Assembly: GCA_031772625.1 (NCBI GenBank)
Contig: CM062808.1
Span: forward strand, 145,244,605 to 145,308,604
DNA: 64,000 nt
Direction of reading: 5' to 3'
From: Pinus tabuliformis
Lineage: Eukaryota > Streptophyta > Pinopsida > Pinales > Pinaceae
The translations under genes were made by a program, and so were the position numbers. Below the pieces are notes generated by a model, which did no database searches, was not told where the DNA came from, and was given only the letters and a program-made list of their open reading frames with translations. Positions 1-10,914 of this stretch are shown piece after piece; positions within the stretch are counted from its first letter, which is position 1, and every line of letters starts with the position of its first letter.

Positions 1-186
1 AACCTCAAGTCTAAAAGGAACGGGAATATTCATAAATGAAGATCTCATTCCAGAAGATCAAGCAGAATTAAGAAAGGAGGTTCAAAAGGTAAAATAAGCT
101 AGAAAGGAAGGAAAATGGGCAATAATCAGAAATAGAAAAGGCTTTATTCGAGATAGAAACCAAAAAGATAGTAATCAATAGCAATT
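1..186 (+). pseudogene. C-terminal end of an RTE-like LINE ORF1 or ORF N-terminus (fragment)
   Basis: Reading through one stop, the frame gives a peptide with GTGIFINEDL, a Glu/Lys-rich helix and KWAIIRNRKGFIRDR. This charged pattern just upstream of an endonuclease resembles the C-terminal segment of LINE ORF1 proteins or the lead-in to the endonuclease ORF. The start lies outside the window. It is followed directly by the endonuclease at about 190, in the same transposon. The family assignment of this piece is an inference. Confidence 0.5.
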
Positions 187-189
187 AAA

Positions 190-1870
190 CGTGCTCTGGA
201 TCCTTTCTTGGAACTATTAGGGCTTCCCATGGAACAAAGGCCCCAAGCTAAGTTGGATTTCAAATGATGTTGATATTATTTTTCTTGTTGAAACTTGGGA
301 GCACGAAGAATCTAAGGTCCCTAACATAGATGGCTTTACACTATGGTCTACCTGGAATAAGCGATCCTACCATAGAGGCATTGGGGGAATAGCTTGTTAC
401 ATTAAGAAGAGCATCTCCCCCCATGCTAGGATTTATAAAAATTACCCTCACAACCAATATAGTTGGATAGAGATCAGTGACATTAATAATAAAAAGTCCT
501 ACATAGCAATATGCTATTTCCCCCCATCAATTCTAACTTCTATAAGAAGAAGAATCTAGATAAAACTAACCCTTACAGTGGTTTAGAGAATGATATTTCT
601 AGCCTAAGGAATGATGGTAATATCCTTTTGATAGGTGACTTTAATGCTCAAACTTCAAACAACCAAACTATTATTCTAAGCAATCATTCCAACCCTAATC
701 CTCTTTGGTTAGAAAAATACCCTACTCTGGCTAGTAGGTACAAAAGGAGCTCTGAAGACCTCGGGGAAAATTTGTTTGGGTTGGAGCTAGTCAAACTCTG
801 TAGTGCTCAAGATCTCATAATTTGCAACGGTCTAAAGAAGTGGTCCAATTCCAGCAAGATGACCTGCATCCATGGACTTGGTAGCAGCGTGGTACACTAC
901 GTTATTTCCGATCTCCCATTATACAACGAAATAATAAATTTTGACATCTTAAATGACCATGAACCTGACTCTGATCATAGGCCTTTACTTATAACTTTCA
1001 ATTTTGTCATGCATAGAGTTCCCATAGAAAATAATACTTACAGCCAAAAGAACTTAATATTTGATAGAAATAAAAATGATCTCTTTCTAAATGAATTAAA
1101 AACTAATTTGCTTCCTTTATCTAGTATAGACAACATAGAAGACCTCTATCATAATTTTACTAGAACCCTCTCATATTCTATTAACAACTTCTCAATTGAA
1201 GTTTCAAATAATAAAAGAAATAGCAAAACCAATCCATGGTATGACAAAGTTTGTAAAAGTGCGAGGAGAGCAATTAAGGAAGCTGTTGATGAATCTCTTA
1301 AAATGGACAAGATAAAAATATACAAAGCCCTAACTAAAAGGAAAAAGAGGTAGTACATTCAACAAAGACAGGAGAATCTCTTACACCTCTCTAACGTAGC
1401 TCCTAAGAAATTTTGGAGGCAGATTCTTACTAGGAAGACTAAAGATAATAATAAAATTGCTCTTCACGATTGGAATTCCTATCTTACAAAGCTTTATGAA
1501 TCTCCAAATGTCATGGATAATTTGGAAACCCTACTCACAATGAAAGAATTTTTCTCTTTAGAAGACATTAAGTTTTGGGTTAATCACCTCGCTAATGGGA
1601 AAGCTAAGGACATTGAAGGTTACTAGGCAGAAATCTTAAAAATTGGAGGTCCTGTCCTCATCCCCCACATCCATAAGCTTTTCAATCAAGCAGTCAAGCA
1701 AGGGTTCCCTAAACCTTGGATTGAGAGCCTCATTATCCCTATTTTTAAAAGTAGGGATACAAATAACCCCTCTATTTACAAGAAAATTATGATCATCCCT
1801 CTCTTAGCCAAGCTATATGGTAGTATTTTGGAAACTAAGTTAAGCATATGGCTTGAAAGTGAAGGTAAGC
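190..1870 (+). pseudogene. RTE-like LINE: apurinic-type endonuclease and N-terminal reverse transcriptase (5' half, copy 1)
   Basis: Encodes the enzyme that nicks target DNA and primes reverse transcription. Endonuclease marks: FLVETWE near 280, GIGGIACYIKK near 380, IGDFNAQ near 630, SDHRP at 970-984. A one-base slip in a six-C run at 520-525 breaks the frame; stops follow at 1351 (TAG) and near 1623. The RT fingers begin around 1400 (FWRQILTRK, HLANGKAKD, WIESLIIPIFKS). The protein is cut at 1870 by an L1 insertion; removing that insertion and one TSD copy joins this frame exactly to the RT at 9248, so the gene was continuous when hit. RTE-like because of the (CAT)n tail at 10893; LINE identity is certain, clade less so. 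Confidence 0.85.
1855..1870 (+). repeat. Target-site duplication, left copy (L1 insertion, copy 1)
   Basis: GAAAGTGAAGGTAAGC occurs here and again at 9232-9247 directly after the poly(A) run. A perfect 16-bp direct repeat flanking a poly(A)-ended element is the hallmark of target-primed reverse transcription. Confidence 0.95.
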
Positions 1871-2022
1871 GATAATATTCCCTTTGTGGTGAAGGAATTC
1901 TAAGAGCAGGAAGTGACCATGGGCGATTAGGATTTGGGACAGACCTACATAGACCATGACAATCTGTCATTGCTCTCCAGTAATAAGACAAACACTATAC
2001 GACAAGGAATAGTATGTAAGCG

Positions 2023-3557
2023 ATGGAACCCCCCCAGGGGGACGATATGGCAGCTCCCCCAATGATGCTGAAAACATTCTGATGCATATAGAAGATGTCA
2101 GGAAGGAACACCAAGAAGATGCAGGAACAGAACCTAAAACCTTGCCAGACAATATGAACAGGAATGAAGCTCCCAAAGCGACGTCGACAACCTGCAAGCC
2201 TGTAGTAGTGGAACAACCTAAGATTGAGCTCCCAAGTCAGTAGATTAACACTCAAATCCAGTACATGAAGGATCACACATTGATTGGAAATTTTATAGGC
2301 TTTTGGCCCATAGAGAAAGCTTTTCATGGCTAGATAGCATCCAAGTGGAAACCAAAAGGGCACATTACCCTGCAGTTGTAGCCTAAATGCTTCTTTACAG
2401 AAATCTTCAACTCTATAGAAGACCGAAATAGAGTTTTTGATGGAGGACCATACGTTTTCAATGTAGCAAGCCTCTATCTGAGAGGCTGGATTGAACGATT
2501 CAATCTAGACAAAGAAGATTTAAGATGGGCACCAGTTTGGATCCGCCTTTATTCCCTCGCTTTGGAGTACTGGGATGAAGATTTACTGCAAGATATTGGG
2601 AATGGATTAGGGGAAATCATCAAAATCATGGAGGAGACAAAACTCAAGTGATATACCTCCTATGCCTAAATATGTGTCTACATGCACCTCAGCAAAGCTC
2701 TCCTAGACACGGTAAGTCGATATCATGATGATTTTGAATGGATACAGTTAATAGATTATGAGCATGATCCATTCTGATGTAGAAAATTCCATGCCCTTGG
2801 CCATCTATTTTGTGACTACCCTTCAAATCTAAAAACCTCGACCTCTCCCACACCGGACAAACCTGACTCGGATGGGTTTACCAAAGTCACCAACCGCAAA
2901 AAGAACCACAAAAAACCCTCCTCAATCCTTAAAAAACTTGTTGCCAATGCTTCCATGCCATCCACCAGCAATAACTTTGAGACCCTGAATCAGCGAGAGC
3001 TAAATAACTCTAAAAACCCTCATCATTCTGAGGAAATCTCCAAGATGACTCCTCAATCCATTCTCTCGAGCTCAAAGAAGGCCCAAAATTCTGTGCAACC
3101 CATAGATCTCAAATCCGCCCCTCTCAGTAAGTCCTCAAAATGGAATACTCAAGGCATGGATGTTGATAGCATGCAATAGGAAACCATGACTGTAGCGGAC
3201 ACAACAGTGGAACGAAGTGAGGCCCAGCACATGGAAGAGGAGCCGGAGAGCTTCGACATTAGAGATCTAGACACACTGGGATTAGAACAAGCTTGCAAGA
3301 AAAAAGAATACGACAAGATCTCAGAAAGGCAACTAGAAAACTTAGAAGTCATCCTTTCCAGAGAACAGCAGCAAAGATCTCTAGGCATCCAGCCTGGGAG
3401 TCAATGGGATGGGAAAAACATCTCTAAAGACAATAAAAAAATAGGAAGGAAAACAGATCTTCAGAGAACCATCTACATTAGGGAAATGCTGGTGGAATCG
3501 GGAAGATATTCCATGCTTACAAAGTATTACAATCCCCTACCCAACAGTGCATCATGA
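2023..3557 (+). pseudogene. L1 ORF1 (Gag-like, DUF4283-type RNA-binding protein), copy 1
   Basis: Nucleic-acid chaperone of the L1 ribonucleoprotein. The ATG at 2023 is followed by a Pro/Gly/Asp start; a slip in the C-run near 2055 shifts into the main frame. The DUF4283-like core is clear at about 2390-2640 (FFTEIFNSIEDRNRVFDGGP, YLRGWIERFN, WAPVWIRLYSLALEYWD). A CCHC knuckle follows near 2780, degraded here to C-F-H-Y (copy 2 keeps the last Cys). The C-terminal third is Ser/Thr/Lys-rich and charged. At least seven in-frame stops. It ends in ATGA, the TGA overlapping the ATG of ORF2, a layout that suggests translation re-initiation. Confidence 0.85.
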
Positions 3558-4282
3558 AGCTCATTTCATGGAACATCAGAGGGCTCAACAACCCCGGGAA
3601 ATATAGACTAATTAAAAACATGTTTCAACGGGATAAACCTCAAGTCTTCTTCTTGCAAGAAACCAAGCGTAACTCTACAACACTGGATCAGACCCTTGAA
3701 AAAGCATGGCCAGGCAATAGAGCAGTTGCAGTGGATGCCTCAGGAGCATTAGGAGGACTAGAGATAGTTTGGGATGAACGAGCTATCACACTTACTAACA
3801 TTCATGCGAGTAAGAATTTCATTCAAGCCACCTTCCATATTACAGGGACAAATGTGCATGGTCACCTAACCAATGTCTACTTCCCCGAGGAAGCAATGAG
3901 CAAGATAGACATATTGAATACTTTAGCTTTGATCAACCCTGAAAGAACTCATCCACTCTGGATCATAAGAGGAGATTTTAATATGATAACAAAGTTGGAA
4001 GAAAAAAGAGGGGGCAGGGCCAAACTGGATAATGAAAGCATTCACTTCAAAAACTTCATCCAAGACAACTGGCTCATAGATATTTCATTCAACAATGGAA
4101 TCTACACATGGAATAACAAACGAGTAGGTGCACATCAAATTGCCTCTCGATTGGATCGATTCCTGCTATCTGACAATGCAATCCATCTTGGAGGGGACTT
4201 CTTGGCTTCAATCTTACCATTCTCAGGCTCAGATCACTGGCCTATCGCACTTCAATGGCAAAGGCTAGGAAACACTACATGA
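3554..4282 (+). pseudogene. L1 ORF2 endonuclease domain, copy 1
   Basis: N-terminal domain of ORF2; nicks the target strand. Motifs in order: SWNIRGLN (residues 5-12), FLQETK, RGDFNMI (the first residue is usually Gly), TWNNKR, SRLDRFLLS and GSDHWPI, so the catalytic Asn, Glu, Asp and His positions are all present. The start ATG overlaps the ORF1 stop by four bases. The frame is open for 242 codons, then meets TGA at 4280 and TAG soon after, before continuing in the same frame into the RT linker. Copy 2 of this domain has its own TAG at 16989. Confidence 0.9.
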
Positions 4283-6900
4283 AGGCCTTTCTGCTTTGAA
4301 GCTTTCTAGCTGACACATCCAGACTTTAACAACCTGATTAATGCGGTTTGGAAAAATTTCAAACCTCCGGATGGCACAAAAATGTATCAATTCCAACAAA
4401 AACTCAAAAATCTCAAGAACAACATCAAACAATGGAATCAACTTACCTTTGGAAATATTTTCCAAGCACAAAGCGCTCTGGATCAAGAAATGAAAAAACT
4501 ACAGCAGAGAATCATCACAGAAGGAAGATCTGAAGCCCTCTCAGAGCAGGAAAAACACCTACAAACACAAATATCAGAAAGAGCAAAGCAAGAAGAAATA
4601 CTTTGGAAACAAAATTCAAGAGTTAGATGGCTTAAAGAGGGCGAAAGAAACACAAAGTTCTTTCATCGCACTACTATCCAGAGAAGAATGCATAACAACA
4701 TCACTCACATCCAGAATCGGCAAGGGGAACGGCTGGAAAAACATGAGGATGTAGAACAAGAGCTTCTTACTCATTTTAAGTAGGTACACCAAGAACCTCA
4801 GATAGATCGATTGCTGACTATAGAGAAAATTACCAAGAATGTCCCAAAGATCATAACAGAGGAACACAATCAGCTCCTCCTCAGGCCAATATCTTTACAG
4901 GAAGTGGAGAAAGCCATGAGACAACTCAAAGTAGGAAAAGCACCTGGCCCAGATGGTTTCACGTCCAATTTCTTCCATAACTTCTGGGATCTAATTAAAG
5001 AGGAGGTCTGGCAAGTCGTTGAGGAATCCAGGACTAATAGATGGATGCTTCCCTCTTTGAATGCAACCTTCATTGCCCTCATCCCCAAGGAAGAACATTC
5101 TCAGACTCCAGACAAATTCTGGCCTATTGCTCTTTGTAATGTCATATACAAAATCATCTCCAAAGTTATTGCTTCACGACTAAAACCTCTGCTTCCATTA
5201 CTCATATCGCCAGAGAAATCAGGCTATGTGGAAGGAAGGAAAATCATGGATGGCATCATTCTCACTCATGAGATCATTCACTCCTTAAAGCAGTTCAAAA
5301 AAGCAGGTATGCTCCTAAAAATCGATCTCTCTAAAGCTTTTGATAGTTTAAGCTAGAAGTATATTCAAAAAATGCTGATAGCATTTGGCTTCTGCCCCCT
5401 AGGTTAGATGGGTCATGAGCCTTATAACATCTACCTTCTTCTCCATTTTGGTCAATGGGATCCATTCCACCCCCTTTCACAGCTCTAGAGGAATCCGAAA
5501 AGGTGATCCCCTCTCCCCCTTTCTGTTCGTCATTATGGTGGAAGGTCTTGGAAGAAGCATTAAAGAAGCTCTTCATTCCCAGCAATTGAGAGGACTCTCC
5601 TTTCCCGACACCCCTGCCATCCCTCGATCCAGAAAGCCCTTAAATTAAAATCCATTTTGACTGATTTTTCGGATGCCTCTGGAGCTTGCATTAACAAGGC
5701 TAAATCCCAAATATTCTTCTTTCATATCCCTGCTATAACCCAATCCTCAATTGCTAGGATCCCAGGTTTTTCGATGGCCGCTCTCCCCTCCAAATACCTA
5801 GGCGCTCCTATGACAGATTCTGCTTTAAAGCACTCATCTTGGCAACTACTCTTGGAAAATTTGGAAGCCTGTCTCTCTTCTTGGACATACAGAGCCCTCA
5901 ACATGGCAAGTCGTCTAGTCTTAATCAAAGCTGTACTGCAATCCATGCCGCTATATCTTTTTTCAGTTCTGGAAGCTCCAAAGTGGGTTCTCAAGGAAAT
6001 CAAACATCTTCAAAGAGCCTTTATGTGGGGAAACATAGGAAAAAAGAAAAAATGGGCTTTGGTAAAATGGGATACAGTGTGCCTTCTGAAAAACTCCAGA
6101 GGTACTGGGCTTTGTGATCCTCAACATAGTAATGTGGTCATGGGCATACGCATCTGGTGAAAATGGATCTCAGAACCGCATACTCTCTGGGCTATTCTCT
6201 GGATAACAAAATATGTCAATAATCGGCCAGTAGACGACTTAATCTGACTCACAGAAGTTGGCCCAGGCTCCCTAATCTGGAATGCAGCTAAACAACATAA
6301 GGATTTAATTCAACAACACAACTTCTGGGAAATTAGGAATGGTAATAATGCACGGTTCTGGGAAGATTCTTGGTAGCAAAGACCCAAACTGAAGGATCTG
6401 ATCAAACCCCACCAAATACAGGACTGGGAAGGGCAACTGATGGTCAAGGTAAACCAACACTGGAGGCCCACTCACACACAAGGATACAGGCAATGGATAA
6501 GCTCGGACCACATCATCAGGAAAGGCACACAGCTCATCAAGGAAAATCTGGAAACAAAGCTTTCAAATAGGAAAATATGCTACTCTGACAAGAAGGATAT
6601 AATCAGATGGGGCTACGAGGCGAGAGGAGCCTTCACTTCACAAGAGGATTATAATATAATTATAAGAAATCATATAGTCAAGGACCCTCTATGGAACAAA
6701 GTATGGGCCCCCTCCATATGGTCAAAAATATCCACTTTCCTCTGGTTTCTATGCCAAAATAAAATCCTCACTTAGGACAACCTTCGGAAAAGAAGCTTTC
6801 ATGGGCCTTCTATGTGCCCCAACTACAAATAGGTAGAAGAAACCACTGAACATCTCATAAAATCTTTCCCTTTGGCAAACTGAATCTGGGAAAAAAGTTA
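4283..6900 (+). pseudogene. L1 ORF2 linker, reverse transcriptase and zf-RVT region, copy 1
   Basis: Makes cDNA at the nicked site. After a coiled linker (about 4382-4780, ending VRWLKEGERNTKFFHR), the RT shows KVGKAPGPDGF (about 4935), TFIALIPKE, PIALCNVIYKIISKVIASRL, GYVEGRKIMDGI and KIDLSKAFD (motif A, about 5320). A frame change near 5350-5410 precedes GIRKGDPLSPFLF (motif B, near 5500). The segment that should hold the xxDD motif C is missing near 5620: the sequence passes from a FPDTPAI stretch straight to PSIQKALKLKSILTDFSDASGA, with a frameshift back to the original frame. The zf-RVT-like part runs from about 6380 to 6900 (DPLWNKVWAP, KISTFLWFL). Dead without motif C. Confidence 0.9.
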
Positions 6901-7029
6901 GCTTCAGATGCCAAAAATATGGCCGAATTAAGGAGGATATCACCAACATTGTACGCATTTGGGAAATCAGTCCATATAAAATCAAACTGTTAAACGCTTT
7001 ATGGAAACTTATCCCAGGTCTTGTCATGT

Positions 7030-8165
7030 GGACTGTCTAGAAAGAAAGAAGTCGTCGCATCTTCAAGGGCCAATCCTCCCCTTTAGAAGTCCTATGGAAT
7101 AATATATGTCAAAACCTTCGAGAAACCTTAATGCTTCAAACCTGGTATGAAGAAGACTTTCCCTCCATTCCACAGGAACAAAATATATGGGAAAACTGGA
7201 ATCTTCAGTGGAACCAGATGCAAGCAAATCAGGGTAAAACTTCATCACAAGGAAAGACACCAGACAGATGGATTCCTCCACCCCAACATATGATACAACT
7301 TAACTTCGACGGAGCGTCTAAAGGTAATCCAGGCAAAGCAGGATATGGAGGAGTCTTCAGGGATCATAAGGGCATTCCTCTTCTAACTTTCATAGGCTCA
7401 ATTGGTTGGGATATGAATAATTCGGCTAAATTAGAAGGGATATGGCAGGGGCTTCTCCTTGCTCAACTCCATGGTTTCTTCCCACTTATAATTGAAGGGG
7501 ATTCTCAGATTCTCATTAACATGGTTAATCAGATTCTGCAGGGGACTCCATCATACAAAGTTGGAAGCAGTTGGAGATTGGCAGAATGATTAGAGCACAT
7601 TGAACAATGGCTCTCAACCCACAGAGAAGTCACCCTTAAACACATTTGTAGGGATGACAAAAAAGTAGCAGATCTTTTAGCTAACATTGTAGTAGATAGT
7701 AGAAGGACCCTACATCAGGAACACTTAATACTATCGCCACTACTCTTCAGCTACATGAATACAATGATTTGGTGCAGACTGAAATGGTACAGGAAGAATA
7801 AACACACCCAGATGCAGGTGATTATCAAGGAAATTAAAATGATAAGACAGTCGAGCAGTGGAAGGGCTAGCAACAAGGCCACCTACGTCTTCCCCCATGC
7901 CAACCTGAGACGCATTAAAGGCACCCTACATGCACCATTAATTGAGTCCTATGGCCGAGACAGCTCCATTACACTCATAGCCATGGCGTCCGCAGATCAT
8001 TTTGCAATTCCTCCCCCATTGATCCACTGTGTTTGCCCTCCGCAGGCCACTGAGCCCTGCTCATGCATTGTAATAGGTAGCCAATGTTTGCTGCTAAGTT
8101 GTATTGACTTGGGCAATGGATTTCATTATTCTCATACCAGACTCTACAACTTAGCTCTGGCTTAG
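7030..8165 (+). pseudogene. L1 ORF2 C-terminus: archaeal-type RNase H plus extension, copy 1
   Basis: RNase H removes RNA from the RNA:DNA hybrid. Core: QLNFDGASKGNPGKAGYGG with the first Asp at about 7308, SAKLEG, IEGDSQIL, and after a frame break DDKKVADLLAN near 7650. In copy 1 the AEL glutamate is Lys (GAA to AAA, about 7427); copy 2 still reads AEL. A one-base insertion near 7550 shifts the end of the domain relative to copy 2. The extension to the stop at 8163 has no recognised domain. RNase H at the ORF2 end is an established plant L1 trait. Confidence 0.85.
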
Positions 8166-9231
8166 ACCTCCTTTGTCCATTCTCTGCAAAGTTATTCCAC
8201 CAACCCCTCTGTTGCTAACCTTGCTTTCAATCCTGCCATGGCTCGTGTCTGACATCAAATGCAAAGCAGGAGAGGAAGCACTTGCGACGAAAGCATCGGC
8301 CCTCTTGCAATGCCCAGCCCTGACTCTGTCTCCCCTACTTCTTCAACTAACAATCCCAATCCACATAGCTCATTCTATGGCAGTTACCCAGACATCTGAA
8401 GTGGAAGGGGAAGAGCTAGGCTCCAAGGCACGGGACGGAGGGATGCTATGGTTCACACAACAAAGTTTCCCCTTCCTCCGGATCCAGCTCCCCATACCAC
8501 TCAATTCCGTTTTTGCAACACCCTAAATTGACTTGTAGTCACAGCCACTGTTACTATTACATTCTCTGAAGAAATTGACCTGCTGGCACCTCCACCTGAG
8601 CACAATGCTGAGCGGAACAGGGTAGCACCAGGCAACAAGGGCATTCGTATCCTAGGGAATCAGCAACCTAGCAAAGATAGAGCCACCCTACATGATAAAG
8701 CATTCACTCGCAGTAAACAAGCTGCGGAAAGCAAACTTGGTGACACACAGGCTTCAGGAAGCTGATGGGGCGACACGTCTAGAATGCATGCGGGCGTGGG
8801 TAGCACCAAGGGCGTCCATCTAGCTCAAGGCAATGGCACGTCAGCCGAAGAGGATGATTGGTATAACTACGCATGTCCGATCGAAGAAGAACCAGCCCCG
8901 GACAACCTCTAATCTAGACACTTGGCAGCCAGGTGTCGCCTTTTTTGCCAGGTGGATGCTTCTCATGATGAATGGGCATTTATGGTTAAGTCTGTGTTTT
9001 ATGGTCATGTCTATGCAATGTCTAAGATGTTTTTTTGTTTTTTGGTTAAAACTGATAACCCCTGTGTGGGTTCTTTTGATTTCATGGACTGGTTTGCCCT
9101 TTGTTGGGGCATTCAAGAATAGATAGTCTTATTTTGCGATGAATGATGCTCAGAACTATTGAGGCCATGCCTCATTGTAATGACTTTTTTGTATCATATT
9201 AATAGAACAATCTTACTTAGAAAAAAAAAAA
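8166..9231 (+). other. L1 3' untranslated region and poly(A) tail, copy 1
   Basis: No convincing coding frame. The first 350 bases may be the tail of a longer ORF2 in another frame. From about 8940 the sequence becomes T/G-rich, ends in a stretch around ATTAATAGAACAATCTTACTTAG, and finishes with eleven A residues at 9221-9231 right before the TSD. The end sequence is the likely ORF2 protein binding region by analogy with other LINEs. Confidence 0.75.
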
Positions 9232-9247
9232 GAAAGTGAAGGTAAGC
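9232..9247 (+). repeat. Target-site duplication, right copy (L1 insertion, copy 1)
   Basis: Exact repeat of 1855-1870. The interrupted RT codon (C plus AA) is restored when one copy is removed together with the L1. Confidence 0.95.
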
Positions 9248-10827
9248 AAGCTAAAGGCCAAGTAGGTTTTAGAAGGCATCACTCAACAACAGACCACCTT
9301 GTTACACTCAGGATCATTGTAGAGGAATGTCGTAATGATAAATCCAATTTATTTTGTTTCTTTGTGGACTTTAGAAAGGCTTTCGATATGGTTCCTAGAT
9401 ACAACCTTTGGAATAGATTAGAAGAGCTAAAGGTTCCTCTCAAGTTGAGAGCTGCCGCTATAAGGTTATACGAGAATGTAATTGCCAAGCTAAAGAGAAA
9501 TGATGGGTGGTCAAAAGATATTAAGTGTAACATCGGAGTTAAACAAGGTTGCCCCCTCTCCCCTACCCTATTTGGCATTTACATCAATAAGCTCGAAGGC
9601 TATTTAGAGGAAGCAGGATGTGATGGCATGATATTAGCTGGGATAGTCATCATCCTTCTTCTCTATGCTGACGATATTGTTCTCTTCGCAAGGTGCCCAT
9701 CTGATCTTGATAAGCAACTCAGGCTTCTTAAGGATTTCTGCTCTACCATGGGTATGACTATTAACACTGACAAAACAAAAGTTATGATTATCAAATCCAA
9801 GAAGGACACATACGCTAATTTTATGTATGACAATAATAACTTGGAGGAAGTGTATTCTTACAAGTACCTAGGAATTGATATTCATCACAAGCTCAAGTGG
9901 AACCATAGCATTGAGAAAAGGATTAATGGGGGGTGGAAAGCTTATTTTGGTCTTGAAAATAATTGTAAAACAACAAACCTCGTAATGTGGGATAAAAAGA
10001 AGTTCCTCTTTGAAACTTTAGTCACTCTTGTTATCTTATATGGCTGTGAGGTTTAGGGTTACAGCATCTCCAGAGAATCATGGAGAAATATTGAGCAAAT
10101 CTAGAAGCATTTTATAACTTATAACCTAAAAATTAAAAGTAATACACCCTATCCTATTCTCCTTATAGAAGCAAGTCTTTCCCCTATTGAGAGCCTAGCT
10201 ATGATTAGGTTTCTGTTGGACAAGCACAAGCTCAGTAACATAGACAATCATAGACTTGCTAAGCTAGCTTTAAATTCTAGCCAAAACCACCTAAGGCTCA
10301 ATCAGGGGTGGCATAAAGACACAAGGGCCTGGTTAAACTATTGGGAGATCAACGAGAATGATGCATTGCAAAACATAAATAACATTAAAGATATAATTGT
10401 TACTTCTAAGTTCAAAGAAAAAATGTGGTGTGAGAAAGATTTAGCAGCTAAAAGAAAATTAAGTTATTATAAGAAGGTCATCAACCCCACCCTAGAAGAA
10501 CAAAAGTATCTGTCTATTTTAACTAGCTCAAAGAAGAAAATTAATATAGCAAAGATTGGAACGAATTCTCATGAGCTCCATACTGAAACAACTCATTGGG
10601 TAGTTCCTAAAATGCCATGGATGGAAAGGATCTGCCATATATGTGAGAATAGGAACATCGAGAATGAAAACCACTTCCTCTTAGAGTGCCCCGCGTACAA
10701 CCACATTAGATCTCAGTTTCACAATCTTTGTTACAACAGTGACCTTCCTAGCCTTTTACAATGTCAAAATTATAGTGAGCTCGAGGGGCTTCTCTCCAAG
10801 ATTTTTGACCATAGGAATAAAAATTAA
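9248..10827 (+). pseudogene. RTE-like LINE reverse transcriptase and C-terminal zinc motif (3' half, copy 1)
   Basis: Continues the protein broken at 1870: KGQVGFRRHHSTTDHL, then motif A VDFRKAFDMVPR (9364 on), motif B KQGCPLSPTLFGIYINKL (about 9540) and an intact motif C LLYADDIVLFA (about 9658-9690). The frame is open from before 9364 to a TAG at 10054, and again from 10201 to 10827. The C-terminal end has CHICENRNIENENHFLLEC, a CxxC...HxxxxC zinc-binding motif seen in several LINE clades. RT motif A and C aspartates are all present, so this half decayed less than the nested L1. Copy 2 carries one extra stop (23433). Confidence 0.9.
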
Positions 10828-10892
10828 ATCAAAATAAATAATTAGTTTCTTTAGGTCCGATAGACCAATGTTTGGTCTCAGCGGATGTTAAC

Positions 10893-10914
10893 CATCATCA
10901 TCATCATCATCATC
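10893..10914 (+). repeat. (CAT)n microsatellite tail of the RTE-like LINE, copy 1
   Basis: Seven CAT units plus C, 65 bases after the ORF stop. RTE-clade LINEs end in short 3' microsatellites instead of poly(A), so this marks the 3' end of the element and is the main argument for the RTE assignment. The matching 5' end and TSD lie before the window. Confidence 0.8.

Larger units (their letters stand above)
1871..9231 (+). mobile_element. L1-type LINE nested in the RTE-like LINE (copy 1), 7361 bp
   Basis: Full-length-looking plant L1: 5' leader, ORF1 with a DUF4283-like domain, ORF2 with endonuclease, reverse transcriptase, zf-RVT-like region and RNase H, a 3' UTR, and an 11-base poly(A) run at 9221-9231. 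A perfect 16-bp TSD flanks it. The ORFs carry many stops and frameshifts, so it is dead. Plant L1s with an archaeal-type RNase H at the ORF2 C-terminus are an established group. Compared with its tandem twin at 14973-22332, 2788-7573 has dozens of differences while both ends of the element are identical. Confidence 0.95.

Noticed and set aside
1995..2363. Minus-strand 122-codon open frame within L1 ORF1
   Set aside because: Shadow of the DUF4283-like ORF1 on the opposite strand; its existence in both copies only reflects the duplication.
8841..9126. Overlapping open frames on both strands of the L1 3' UTR
   Set aside because: No recognisable domain; the region sits at the position of the 3' UTR and its composition explains open frames.
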